NCBI GenBank assembly: GCA_937910385.1
Contig: CALEPT010000059.1
Span: 1 to 12,531, forward strand
Reading direction: 5' to 3'
Source: an uncultured Ruminococcus sp.
Lineage (GTDB): Bacteria; Bacillota; Clostridia; Oscillospirales; Ruminococcaceae
DNA length: 12,531 nt
Both the position numbers and the translations under genes were made by a program. The notes beneath the pieces are model-generated. The model worked only from the letters and a program-made list of their open reading frames with translations, made no database searches and was not told the DNA's origin. How positions within the stretch are numbered: the stretch's first letter is position 1; each line of letters starts with the position of its first letter. Of this stretch, positions 1 to 6,685 are shown piece by piece.

Positions 1-3
1 GAA

Positions 4-63
4 CGAGCTTGCGAGTGACAACGTGGATATGGTCGAGCTGATTCAGCTCGGGCAGCTCGGGCA
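4..63 (-). repeat. Dispersed palindromic repeat, copy 1
   Basis: Positions 4-26 match 6573-6595 at 22 of 23 bases. A perfect dyad CGAGCTGATTCAGCTCG lies at 34-50 and recurs in variant form at 6669-6685 and 9731-9747. A 9-nt unit is repeated in tandem at 46-54 and 55-63. The stop codon of the next gene (43-45) lies inside the dyad, and the tandem unit encodes the last residues of that protein (CPSCPS). The element may extend past the left edge of the window. This is direct sequence comparison; any function, such as a 3'-end structure or a REP-like element, is inference. Confidence 0.7.
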
Positions 64-423
64 GCGCTCGCAGGCGTTCATAAAGCCGTCGAGATCGTCG
101 CAGACAGTGCTCCCCTCCTGCAAAAAGCGCAGCTTTCTCAGCGAGGCATACTTGTCCTGTGAAGGGAGCTCAAAGCTCATCGTCTCTATTCCCTTCATGC
201 AGCTCTTGAACATGACCGAGCGCACAAGTCCGTCACAGAGAAGAAGCTCGCCGCCGTCATCGTAGTCATAAACCACGGTCCTGTCGTTTTCATAGGAATA
301 GGCGATAAAACCCGTAACTTCGCCGCCGTCAAGAGCCTCGGTTATATGCAGCACCGCTCCGCTCACTCTGGCACGGAGCTCCTCATAGCCGCCGTCCGTA
401 AGTTTTTCCTGTATTTCAAGCAT
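43..423 (-). CDS. Unrecognised 126-residue protein, possibly a degenerate GNAT-like fold
   Basis: I do not recognise a named family. It is a soluble acidic protein with no signal peptide or membrane segment. The order of predicted elements (GFIAYSYE strand, hydrophobic strand, DGLVRSVMFKSCMKG helix, IETMSFEL strand, helix, then LRKLRFLQEG) resembles the second half of a GNAT acetyltransferase, but the acyl-CoA pyrophosphate loop (R/QxxGxG/A) is not evident, so the comparison is only structural inference. The ATG at 423 follows the rluB stop after one base, with a GGAG in the rluB end, so it is translationally coupled to rluB and is the last visible gene of the run. The C-terminus CPSCPS is encoded by a 9-nt tandem repeat that is part of a dispersed repeat, so the natural end of the protein may have been altered. 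Confidence 0.75.
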   Translation of the reverse strand: MLEIQEKLTDGGYEELRARVSGAVLHITEALDGGEVTGFIAYSYENDRTVVYDYDDGGELLLCDGLVRSVMFKSCMKGIETMSFELPSQDKYASLRKLRFLQEGSTVCDDLDGFMNACERCPSCPS

Positions 424-424
424 A

Positions 425-1156
425 TTACTTCTCCTTGCCGATAGCGTTGCGGATAGCTCTCAGCTCCTCGGGAGTGAGCTCGCGGTACGTGCCGGGGCGG
501 AGCATTCCGAGCTTGAGAGGACCTATGCTAATACGGCGCAGACGCGCGACCTCAAGTCCTACCGCCTCACACATTTTTCGTATCTGGCGGTTTCTGCCCT
601 CCTTGATGGTGATGAGCATAACGACGCGCCCCGGCTCCTTGTCCTTTACGACAACGGTCGCGGGGAGAGTTTTCTTTCCGTCGATGACCACGCCCTCCGA
701 GAGCGCAACGAGCTGCTCGTCTGTTATATCCGGGCGCACCGTAACGCGGTAGGTCTTGGTGATATGGCGGCTTGGGTGCATGATATCGTTGGCGAAATTG
801 CCGTCGTTGGTGAACAGGAGCAGTCCCTCGGAATTGCGGTCGAGCCTGCCGACGGGATATACGCGCTCGTCAACGTCTTCAAGGAGGTCCATGACGCAGC
901 GGCGGTCGAGCTCGTCCGAGACGGTCGTCACATAGCCGCGCGGCTTGTTCATCATGATATACACAAAATTTTTCTTTCTGGGCATATAGATACGCTCGCC
1001 GTCGATAGTGATGATGTCCTTGAAGCCGCATTTATCGCCGAGCTTTATGGGTCTGCCGTTGAGCCTGACTCTGCCCTGAGAAATAAGCTCCTCCGCCTTG
1101 CGGCGCGAGCAGAATCCGCTGTCGGCTATCATTTTCTGTATCCTTATCTTTTCCAC
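425..1156 (-). CDS. rluB: RluB/RsuA-family pseudouridine synthase
   Basis: This enzyme isomerises a uridine to pseudouridine in rRNA; the B. subtilis-type RluB acts on 23S rRNA in the large subunit. An S4 RNA-binding domain covers residues 4-50 (SRRKAEELISQGRVRLNG). The synthase domain follows, with NKPRGYVTT at 70-78 and the catalytic motif GRLDRNSEGLLLFTNDG at 103-119, where Asp106 is the nucleophile. A basic C-terminal segment includes EGRNRQIRKM, typical of the family. At 243 residues the length is normal. The start is GTG, chosen because GGAG lies 5 nt upstream and the next Met (residue 9) would cut into the S4 domain. It starts 17 nt after the dacF stop. RluB versus RsuA/RluE/RluF cannot be settled without alignment; Firmicute context favours RluB. 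Confidence 0.93.
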   Translation of the reverse strand: MEKIRIQKMIADSGFCSRRKAEELISQGRVRLNGRPIKLGDKCGFKDIITIDGERIYMPRKKNFVYIMMNKPRGYVTTVSDELDRRCVMDLLEDVDERVYPVGRLDRNSEGLLLFTNDGNFANDIMHPSRHITKTYRVTVRPDITDEQLVALSEGVVIDGKKTLPATVVVKDKEPGRVVMLITIKEGRNRQIRKMCEAVGLEVARLRRISIGPLKLGMLRPGTYRELTPEELRAIRNAIGKEK

Positions 1157-1173
1157 TTTATCTCCGCTTTCTC

Positions 1174-2337
1174 TCAGGAGAACAGGCTCCCGAGCTTCGT
1201 TATAAATTTATTGAATATACTTTTTTCCTTTTGAGGCTCAGCAGCCTCGTGCTCCTGAAGAGGCACGCTTTCCGCAGCATACAGCGGAATTCTTCTCACC
1301 TCGCGTCCGTTGAGGCTTATTTCGAGCTGAGCGAGCTCATCACCCTGTGATACGGGAGCATACACGAATGGCGAGGATATGACCGTGCATTGCAGATCGG
1401 AGCTGTCTGCGGCAAAAGCCGTGACTGAAAGATCGCCGTCACCGACCGTAAGAGCCGCGTTCTCTGTTTCTCCGCCCACAACGCTGACAGACATACCTGC
1501 CGGGAGCTCGGGCTGTATCAGCCTTGCTGCCTCAAAGCCGTAGTCGTACATAGAGATATGGTCGTTCCAGTCATTGCGGTCGTTGAGCGTCACGCAGATG
1601 AGGTCCTCGCCGCCGCGCTCGCAGGCAGAGACAAGGCAGCGTCCTGCCTCGTCGGTAAAGCCCGTTTTCACGCCGTATACCCCGTCGTACATCGAAAGCA
1701 GCTTGTTCGTATTTTTGAGCCACCGCTCATAGGGCGGGCTGCCGAAGCTGAGCTTTAACGTCTCGGACGAGCATATTTCGCGGAAGGTCTCATTTTTCAG
1801 CGCCTCACGCGCGAGAAGAGCCATATCATAGGCGGAGGAGCCGTGTCCCTCGCCCTCAAGTCCCGACGGCGTAACGAAATACGTGTGCGAAAGCCCGAGC
1901 TCTCGCGCGCGGTCGTTCATAAGCTCCGCAAAAGCCTCGATGCTGCCCGAAATACGCACCGCAGCAGCATTCGCAGCATCGTTGCCCGAGGGCAGGAGCA
2001 TTCCGCAGCACAAGGCGTACTTCGTGACGATATCGCCCTCCTGCAAGCCCATTGACGAGCCCTCGACCTTTATCGCCTCGCTGTCAACGGTAAATTCCTC
2101 GTCGAGGTCTCCGCTTTCAAGGCAAAGGAGAGTTGTCATTATCTTCGTGGTGCTCGCCATGGGGAGCTTTTCATTGCAGTTTACCGAATAAACTATCTCG
2201 CCCGTATCGGCGGATATCACAACGGCAGCCTTTGCCGAGACCTCGGGCGGCTGTGCAGCCCTTGCCGCATACGGGGAAAACGATGCCGCCCCTGAAAGCA
2301 GCACCGCCGTTACAAACGTAATAAAGAGCTTTTTCAT
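1174..2337 (-). CDS. dacF: D-alanyl-D-alanine carboxypeptidase, DacF-like (peptidase S11)
   Basis: A low-molecular-weight penicillin-binding protein that trims the terminal D-Ala from peptidoglycan stem peptides outside the cell. It has a signal peptide (MKKLFITFVTAVLLSG, cleavage likely after the AARA near residue 27), the catalytic SxxK at Ser62-Lys65 (STTK), SGN at 117-119 and KTG at 224-226. A PBP5-type C-terminal beta domain follows, and a short amphipathic tail (KSIFNKFITKLGSLFS) probably anchors it to the membrane. I start at the ATG at 2337: GGAGG lies 7 nt upstream of it but abuts the in-frame ATG at 2343, which would add only Met-Leu. The product is 387 residues, normal for the family. 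Downstream of gerW in the run, it fits the spore/envelope theme; DacF versus vegetative DacA/DacB-type is inference from context. Confidence 0.93.
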   Translation of the reverse strand: MKKLFITFVTAVLLSGAASFSPYAARAAQPPEVSAKAAVVISADTGEIVYSVNCNEKLPMASTTKIMTTLLCLESGDLDEEFTVDSEAIKVEGSSMGLQEGDIVTKYALCCGMLLPSGNDAANAAAVRISGSIEAFAELMNDRARELGLSHTYFVTPSGLEGEGHGSSAYDMALLAREALKNETFREICSSETLKLSFGSPPYERWLKNTNKLLSMYDGVYGVKTGFTDEAGRCLVSACERGGEDLICVTLNDRNDWNDHISMYDYGFEAARLIQPELPAGMSVSVVGGETENAALTVGDGDLSVTAFAADSSDLQCTVISSPFVYAPVSQGDELAQLEISLNGREVRRIPLYAAESVPLQEHEAAEPQKEKSIFNKFITKLGSLFS

Positions 2338-2397
2338 CAACATACCTCCGAAGCAAGTCTTTTGCTACAGGATATGCTAAGATCTGTCATGATATTC

Positions 2398-2799
2398 TCA
2401 GTCTGCGCTCTCGTCCGAGCCGCCCTTTCTCTTGCTGATAAAGCCGCTTACCTGATCTATGATACCGGGCACCTTCTCGATAGCTGAGCTGATAGGATCG
2501 CTTGCAGCCTCCATAGGAACGAGCTTTGCAGTTCCGTCGGGCGATATAACGAGGAAGCCCTCGGGCTTTATGGAGACGCCTGCGCCTGCGCCGCCTCCGA
2601 AGAGATCCTTCTCGTACTTTGAGGGGATATCGGAGCCGCCGCCGCCGAAGCCGTAGGATACCTTTGATATGGGGATAATGGTCGTGCCGTTATCGAGCTT
2701 GATGGGCTGTCCGATAATGGAATTGACGTCCGCCATTTCCTTTACCTTTTCCATTGATATTCCCAGCATCTCGCTTACAGGAGTATGATTTGCACTCAT
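2398..2799 (-). CDS. ytfJ: GerW (YtfJ) family sporulation protein
   Basis: In B. subtilis the YtfJ/GerW protein is needed for proper spore germination; its biochemical activity is not known. The 133-residue product has the family's features: a central glycine-rich stretch (VSYGFGGGGSD, about 48-57), a second one (LFGGGAGAGVSIKPEGFLVI, about 66-85), the preceding NSIIGQPI...TTIIPISKVS strands, and a variable charged tail. No signal peptide or clear membrane helix is visible. The ATG has GAGG about 9 nt upstream. It begins 20 nt after the DUF2953 gene stop. The DUF2953-GerW pair matches the B. subtilis ytfI-ytfJ pair, which supports both calls. The link to germination is family knowledge; nothing in the window shows that this strain sporulates. 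Confidence 0.92.
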   Translation of the reverse strand: MSANHTPVSEMLGISMEKVKEMADVNSIIGQPIKLDNGTTIIPISKVSYGFGGGGSDIPSKYEKDLFGGGAGAGVSIKPEGFLVISPDGTAKLVPMEAASDPISSAIEKVPGIIDQVSGFISKRKGGSDESAD

Positions 2800-2819
2800 A
2801 ATAAAACCTCACTTTTTGA

Positions 2820-3776
2820 TTATTTCTGCTCAGCGGCAGTTTTTCTGAGCTTTCTCTTTTTTAGCTTTTCGGGTATGAACGTTCTGAAAATATATGTTAT
2901 CAGGAACCAGAGTCCCGCTATAACCAGCGTGCCTGCGCGGAAGCTCACCTTTGCGGCGGCATCCCACTGACTTTTGCTCAGGCTGAAGCCCGGGCGGACA
3001 TCGACCGTTTTGAACCTCACGTCAAAGAGTCCGCTCATCAGGGCAAGTCCATTGTAGACCACAGCGCACATCCGCCCGTATTTAATGGCACAGTCGTATG
3101 CGTCATCGTCGGATATGACGAAATCAATGTAGAGATCCCTGAAGTGGAAGCCCTTGAAAATTTTCAGCATGGGGCGCTGTGCGCTTTCCCATATACCGAT
3201 GATAAATTCAAGCTTGTCCGTGAGTGACTTTTTCTCCTCGGCTTCATCGTTTTTCTCCTTATCGGAGTCCGACTGAGCGTTCTCCTCATCGCCGTCCTCA
3301 TACTCCCAGACGTATTCCTCGGGCTCTTTGCTGTGTTTTTTCTTCTTTTTTTCCTTTTTTGCGGATTTGGGGGGCTCTGCGGCATTATCGGGAACGGTTT
3401 GCGCATCGGTCTCAGCCTCAGCAGTCAAAGTCTCTTCAGTCACCGCAGGGAGCTCTTCCGCGAGCTCCTCGGGGTCGTTCACGGGGATATCGTCAAGGTC
3501 ACTGATATCCTCCCCGGGGACAGTATCGGGCAGAAGCTCGTCCCTATCCTTTTCGGGCTTTTTCGGTTTGTTTTTGCGCTTTTTCAGCCACCCGAGGACT
3601 CCTCCGCCCTCGGAATTCATGACGTTTATGACCGAAGCCCTGACCTTATATGAAAATTTTCCGCCGATAAAGCTGAATTCTCCCCCGACGGGAATTATCA
3701 GCACAAGCAGGACGATCCCCAGAACGGCAAGAATAATATAAAGCAGTATCTTAAGTATCAACACAACAACGCCCAT
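2820..3776 (-). CDS. DUF2953 (YtfI-like) membrane protein with long charged insert
   Basis: A 318-residue protein with an N-terminal membrane helix (about 5-30), a short beta-type segment GGEFSFIGGKFSYKVRAS (31-48), a low-complexity charged region (about 64-184, including a run of five lysines near 143-147), a conserved C-terminal half with FRDLYIDFVISDDDAYDCAIKYG (212-234), and a second membrane helix near 281-299 followed by a basic tail. The conserved half and the pairing with gerW identify it as DUF2953, the family of B. subtilis YtfI. The insert makes it longer than I expect for the family. The start at 3776 has AGGAG 8 nt upstream; the overlapping ATG at 3780 is in another frame. It is separated from scpB by a structured 156-bp gap. 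Function unknown, probably spore- or envelope-linked with GerW. Confidence 0.85.
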   Translation of the reverse strand: MGVVVLILKILLYIILAVLGIVLLVLIIPVGGEFSFIGGKFSYKVRASVINVMNSEGGGVLGWLKKRKNKPKKPEKDRDELLPDTVPGEDISDLDDIPVNDPEELAEELPAVTEETLTAEAETDAQTVPDNAAEPPKSAKKEKKKKKHSKEPEEYVWEYEDGDEENAQSDSDKEKNDEAEEKKSLTDKLEFIIGIWESAQRPMLKIFKGFHFRDLYIDFVISDDDAYDCAIKYGRMCAVVYNGLALMSGLFDVRFKTVDVRPGFSLSKSQWDAAAKVSFRAGTLVIAGLWFLITYIFRTFIPEKLKKRKLRKTAAEQK

Positions 3777-3796
3777 TCATGCCGCTCCTTTCGTGT

Positions 3797-3830
3797 ATAG
3801 CAAACGACAAAATTTTTTGGTGTTTGCTAT
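3797..3830. repeat. Inverted repeat 1 in scpB-DUF2953 gap
   Basis: ATAGCAAAC (3797-3805) is perfectly complementary to GTTTGCTAT (3822-3830), with a 16-nt AT-rich loop. In the minus-strand transcript it forms just upstream of the DUF2953 ribosome binding site. Its GCAAAC/GTTTGC core is the same as in the next inverted repeat, so the arms could exchange partners. Confidence 0.7.
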
Positions 3831-3838
3831 TTGCCGAT

Positions 3839-3873
3839 CCGCACGGAGCAAACGTTAGTTTGCGTATGTGCGG
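3839..3873. repeat. Inverted repeat 2 in scpB-DUF2953 gap
   Basis: A two-part stem: CCGCAC (3839-3844) with GTGCGG (3868-3873), and inside it GCAAAC (3848-3853) with GTTTGC (3858-3863), separated by a gga/gtat internal loop and closed by GTTA. There is no T-run on either side, so it is not a canonical intrinsic terminator. Confidence 0.7.
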
Positions 3874-3890
3874 GGCAATTTAAATCATTT

Positions 3891-3931
3891 ATTATAGTGA
3901 ACGTCAAATTATTTTTTACGTTCACTATAAT
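3891..3931. repeat. Inverted repeat 3, 14-bp perfect stem next to scpB stop
   Basis: ATTATAGTGAACGT (3891-3904) is perfectly complementary to ACGTTCACTATAAT (3918-3931), with a 13-nt loop. It ends one base from the scpB stop codon (3933-3935). In the scpB transcript the following bases are AAATGATTT, with no U-run, so a mRNA 3'-end/processing structure or a protein-binding dyad is more likely than a terminator. Each arm reads CACTATAAT outward, giving a -10-like hexamer on both strands without a good -35. Confidence 0.7.
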
Positions 3932-3932
3932 T

Positions 3933-4541
3933 TTATTCGTCCGCGGGGACTTCCGTCTGCTGCTCCTGCGCATCGGCTTGAGCTTCCTGTGCAGGAGCTT
4001 CCTGTTCGCCGTCGGTATCTTCAAAGCGGGTCTGACCGGGGAGCATAGGCAGGTCGTCCACCGAGCTGAGGCCGAAGCTTCTCAGAAACACGGAAGTAGT
4101 CCTGTAGACTATCGGCTTGCCCGGGACGTCAAGACGTCCTGCTTCCTCAACGAGACCCTTCTCAACAAGATTATTCACCACAGACGAGCTGTCTATTCCT
4201 CTGACATTCTCGACAAAGCCCTTTGAAACGGGCTGATTATAGGCAATTATGGTAAGCGCCTCCATAGCCGCATTGGAAAGCGGAGTGCTGCGCTTGGTCT
4301 CGAGCGCAGTCTTTATCATAGGGGCGTATTCTTCCCTTGTACACATCTGATAGCTGCCCTCGAGCTTTTTTATGCAAAGGCCGCTTCCGCAGCCCTCATA
4401 GCGATCGTTGAGCAGCCTTATCATTTTCGGGACAGTTCCCGCGTCAACTCCGCTTGCCTCTGACAGGCGGTATATTTCGATAGGGTCGCCGCTTGCAAAA
4501 AGGATGGCCTCTATTGCTCCGAGCTTTTCTGTGATCTCCAA
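3933..4541 (-). CDS. scpB: Segregation and condensation protein B
   Basis: ScpB dimers bind ScpA and the SMC heads to form the bacterial condensin that organises the chromosome. The protein opens with EKLGAIEAILFASGDPIEI, the usual ScpB N-terminus, and carries two winged-helix regions, with SNAAMEALTIIAYNQPVSKGFVENVRGIDSS and LVEKGLVEEAGRLDVPGKPIVYRTT diagnostic of the family. The last 30 residues are a Glu/Ala/Gln-rich low-complexity tail. I accept a TTG start at 4541: it fits the family N-terminus, the next Met is about residue 40, and a GGAG lies 10 nt upstream. The gene overlaps the end of scpA by 31 nt, which implies translational coupling. Length (202) is normal. Confidence 0.95.
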   Translation of the reverse strand: MEITEKLGAIEAILFASGDPIEIYRLSEASGVDAGTVPKMIRLLNDRYEGCGSGLCIKKLEGSYQMCTREEYAPMIKTALETKRSTPLSNAAMEALTIIAYNQPVSKGFVENVRGIDSSSVVNNLVEKGLVEEAGRLDVPGKPIVYRTTSVFLRSFGLSSVDDLPMLPGQTRFEDTDGEQEAPAQEAQADAQEQQTEVPADE

Positions 4542-5266
4542 GATTTTTTCACTCCGTTCTTTCTTCCCTTGAAGAAAATGATCGTATTGTCGTCGCTTAT
4601 GGATATTCTTCCCGACTTTGTGAGTTCGAGCACGGCAAGGAACGTAGCCACTCTTGCCGAGCGGTCGGTAACTCCGTCATAGAGCTTTTCCATGCCGACC
4701 TCGCCTGTGGAATACAGCTGCCTGAGTATGTGGACTACCTTTGTCATTACCGAGACTATCCGCCTTTTGACGACGGAATTTATCTTGCTCTCGACCTTCA
4801 GCTTCTGCGACTCGTTTCTTATCGCCTTTGCCGAGAGCGAAGAATATGCCGCGATCAGTCTTTCGGGCTCATGCACGAGGGTATAGGTCATATCCGCCTT
4901 TATTTTCATAGGCTGACGGACGAAGATGTCTCCGCCGACGTACCTTGAAGCGAGGTCAGCCGCTGCCATTTTGCAGATAGAGTATTCGATGAGAGCGCCC
5001 TCGAGCTCCTTTTTGAGCTGCTCTGCCTCCTCGGGCTGAGGGAGCAGAGAGGCTGTCTTGATGTAGATGAGCCGAGCCGCCATTTCGAGGAACTCTCCGG
5101 CGAGCTCAAGGTTCTGCTCGTGAGCCTGATCTATATATAATAGGTACTGCTCAAGCAGCTTTGATATCTCGATATCGCAGATATTGAGCTTATGCTTCGA
5201 GATGAGGCTAAGCAGGAGGTCGAGCGGTCCCTCGAACACTTCGAGCTTGAACGAGATATTTTCCAT
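4511..5266 (-). CDS. scpA: Segregation and condensation protein A
   Basis: ScpA is the kleisin that bridges the two SMC heads in the SMC-ScpA-ScpB condensin. The hallmark FKLEVFEGPLDLLLSLI lies at residues 6-22, followed by the helical N-terminal domain (LEQYLLYIDQAHEQNLELAGEFLEMAARL), a linker, and a C-terminal winged helix (ATFLAVLELTKSGRISIS) that binds the SMC cap. A GTG at 5296 could add ten residues, but I choose the ATG at 5266, which sits directly before the family N-terminus and overlaps the upstream stop as TAATG, a classic re-initiation junction. This gives 251 residues, normal for ScpA. Only a weak purine-rich site (GTGGGG) precedes it, consistent with coupling. Confidence 0.95.
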   Translation of the reverse strand: MENISFKLEVFEGPLDLLLSLISKHKLNICDIEISKLLEQYLLYIDQAHEQNLELAGEFLEMAARLIYIKTASLLPQPEEAEQLKKELEGALIEYSICKMAAADLASRYVGGDIFVRQPMKIKADMTYTLVHEPERLIAAYSSLSAKAIRNESQKLKVESKINSVVKRRIVSVMTKVVHILRQLYSTGEVGMEKLYDGVTDRSARVATFLAVLELTKSGRISISDDNTIIFFKGRKNGVKKSWRSQKSSEQ

Positions 5267-5976
5267 TACCAGCCCCACTTCTTTGAGGGTATCCACGAGA
5301 CAGTCTTCCAGAGCTGGTCGCTTACCCAGTCGGTGACGTAATACAGCGGATTATATTTAGTGGGGATATATGTCAGCAATATCAGAATGCCTATAAAGGC
5401 TATGGATATCTCTCTCTGGTGCTGATAGAACCAGCGGTCGACCTTTTCGCTTGTGAAGTAGCTCAGCACGTTATAGCCGTCGAGGGGCGGTATGGGGATA
5501 AGGTTGAATATCGCCAGTCCCACATTCACACTGAACAGGAAACTCAGCAGGAGCATCACGCAGTAGAGCATACTTATCTCTCCGCCGAACTGATACGAAT
5601 AGAGTGCCGTTATTCCCGATTCGGTGCACAGTATTATATTGTATGCAAGACCCGCCGCAAACGCCGCGATAAGGTTCGATACAGGACCTGCAAGCGCTGT
5701 AAGCGAAATGCCCGCGCGGTATTTTTTCATTCTGAGGGGATTTATCGGCACAGGCTTTGCCCAGCCGAAGCCTGTCAGCACCATAAGAACGGTTCCCATA
5801 GGGTCGAGGTGAGACATAGGGTTGAGGGATATCCTCCCCTGCCGCTCGGCAGTATCGTCGCCGAACCACTTAGCTACGAGCGCGTGAGCCGATTCATGGA
5901 GCGGTATAACGAGCAGTATCGTGAGTATACGCGCAAAATATTTTATAAAATGCTCAAGAAATTCCGATGAAGTCAT
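5266..5976 (-). CDS. Site-2 protease family (M50) membrane metalloprotease
   Basis: A polytopic intramembrane zinc protease of the short, PDZ-less type (236 residues). The zinc motif HESAH (HExxH) is at 27-31 in the first helix, GPVSN at 97-101 is in a central helix, and the third-ligand motif NLIPIPPLDG is at 158-167 with the Asp at 166. About five to six membrane helices are apparent. Members of this subgroup cut membrane-embedded proteins; the closest known roles are in sporulation (SpoIVFB-like) or stress signalling, and the substrate here is unknown. The ATG at 5976 has AAGGA 5-6 nt upstream. It is the first gene after a consensus promoter and overlaps scpA by one base, a common arrangement in Clostridia. 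Confidence 0.93.
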   Translation of the reverse strand: MTSSEFLEHFIKYFARILTILLVIPLHESAHALVAKWFGDDTAERQGRISLNPMSHLDPMGTVLMVLTGFGWAKPVPINPLRMKKYRAGISLTALAGPVSNLIAAFAAGLAYNIILCTESGITALYSYQFGGEISMLYCVMLLLSFLFSVNVGLAIFNLIPIPPLDGYNVLSYFTSEKVDRWFYQHQREISIAFIGILILLTYIPTKYNPLYYVTDWVSDQLWKTVSWIPSKKWGW

Positions 5977-6029
5977 AATTATCCTTTCATTTTCCGGGCG
6001 TTACCGCCGCAAAGAGTTATTCAAAATAT

Positions 6030-6058
6030 ATTATACTACATTAAGGCATGTTTTTCAA
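6030..6058 (-). promoter_or_regulatory. Sigma-A promoter of the M50-scpAB run
   Basis: On the minus strand, TTGAAA (6053-6058) and a perfect TATAAT (6030-6035) are separated by exactly 17 nt. The predicted transcript starts near 6023, about 47 nt before the M50 protease start codon. No other promoter of this quality appears further down the run, so it may drive most of it. Confidence 0.85.
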
Positions 6059-6116
6059 GTAAAATGAGAAAATTTACACTGTGCGAAAAATTTTTTCAAG
6101 TTTTTTCAAAAAAAGC

Positions 6117-6145
6117 TTGCATTTTCTTTTCAGATGTGTTAAAAT
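6117..6145 (+). promoter_or_regulatory. Sigma-A promoter of rpmB
   Basis: TTGCAT (6117-6122), a 17-nt spacer and TAAAAT (6140-6145), in a strongly AT-rich stretch. The start of transcription would be near 6152, leaving a leader of about 53 nt. It is divergent from, and about 60 bp away from, the minus-strand promoter at 6030-6058. Confidence 0.75.
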
Positions 6146-6204
6146 AATCATGTTGTCTTTATTTTTAAAGATTCTGAGTAATTAAGATAAGGAGGTGCAG
6201 CCTG

Positions 6205-6390
6205 ATGGCAAAATGTGATATCTGCGGTAAGGGAGTAACTTTCGGTATCAAGGTTTCCCACTCGCACAGACGTACTAACAGAACATGGAAGCCTAATGTA
6301 AAGCGTGTTAAGGCTATCGTCAAGGGTACTCCTTGTCATATCTACGCTTGCTCAAGATGCCTGCGTTCCGGTAAGGTTGAAAGAGCTTAA
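6205..6390 (+). CDS. rpmB: 50S ribosomal protein L28
   Basis: A structural protein of the large ribosomal subunit. The 61-residue sequence MAKCDICGKG...VSHSHRRTNRTWKPNVKRV is diagnostic. It is the zinc-binding (C+) form: Cys4/Cys7 near the start and Cys49/Cys52 near the end form the ribbon. A strong AAGGAGG lies about 9 nt before the ATG. The gene stands alone with its own promoter and terminator, which is common for rpmB in Firmicutes. Zinc-type L28 genes are often replaced under zinc limitation in other bacteria, but no Zur-like operator is evident here. Confidence 0.98.
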   Translation: MAKCDICGKGVTFGIKVSHSHRRTNRTWKPNVKRVKAIVKGTPCHIYACSRCLRSGKVERA

Positions 6391-6414
6391 TCAAGGTAAT
6401 ATTCCGAAATAACG

Positions 6415-6447
6415 GAGCTGCGCATTTTGCGGAGCTCTTTTATTTTT
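6415..6447 (+). terminator. Intrinsic terminator after rpmB
   Basis: GAGCTGCGC (6415-6423) pairs with GCGGAGCTC (6429-6437) with one mismatch and an ATTTT loop, followed by TTTTATTTTT. It lies 24 nt after the rpmB stop. Confidence 0.85.
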
Positions 6448-6572
6448 ATCCTTACCCCTGCAAAAGATTAAGATCGAACAATACGTGCCTTTGCATTTAT
6501 TTGCGCGAATAATTCATCATTAATGACAGTGCAGTTGAGCGAAAGCAGACTATCAGTTTTGCTGAGAGTGAG

Positions 6573-6685
6573 CGAGCTTGCGAGTGGCAACGTGGCATGG
6601 GGTTGCCCGAGTGCGAGGCAGGATCCTATCCGAGCACGAGGGTATGTCGCCATTGGATTTAAGGCGACCGAGCTGATCCGGCTCG
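6573..6685 (-). repeat. Dispersed palindromic repeat, copy 2 (expanded)
   Basis: The left block (6573-6595) matches 4-26 at 22 of 23 bases, and the right dyad CGAGCTGATCCGGCTCG (6669-6685) corresponds to 34-50. Between them are about 65 extra bases compared with copy 1. These contain further dyads: GGCAAC (6586-6591) with a downstream GTTGCC, and GTCGCC (6646-6651) with GGCGAC (6663-6668). The thrE-like stop codon (6686-6688) directly abuts the dyad. With 6448-6572 it makes up the non-coding stretch between rpmB and the exporter; I see no gene or terminator in 6448-6572. Confidence 0.7.

Noticed and set aside
764..1234. A 156-codon plus-strand frame opposite rluB
   Set aside because: It mirrors the conserved rluB codons and has no family resemblance or ribosome binding site.
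3891..3931. Intrinsic terminator after scpB
   Set aside because: The stem is perfect, but the bases that follow on the transcribed strand are AAATGATTT rather than a U-run, so it was recorded as an inverted repeat.
5267..5296. A GTG start that would lengthen ScpA by ten residues
   Set aside because: The ATG at 5266 matches the family N-terminus and forms a TAATG junction with the upstream stop.
5419..5970. A 183-codon plus-strand frame opposite the M50 protease gene
   Set aside because: Antisense shadow of a gene with an intact HExxH and NxxPxPPLDG motif set.
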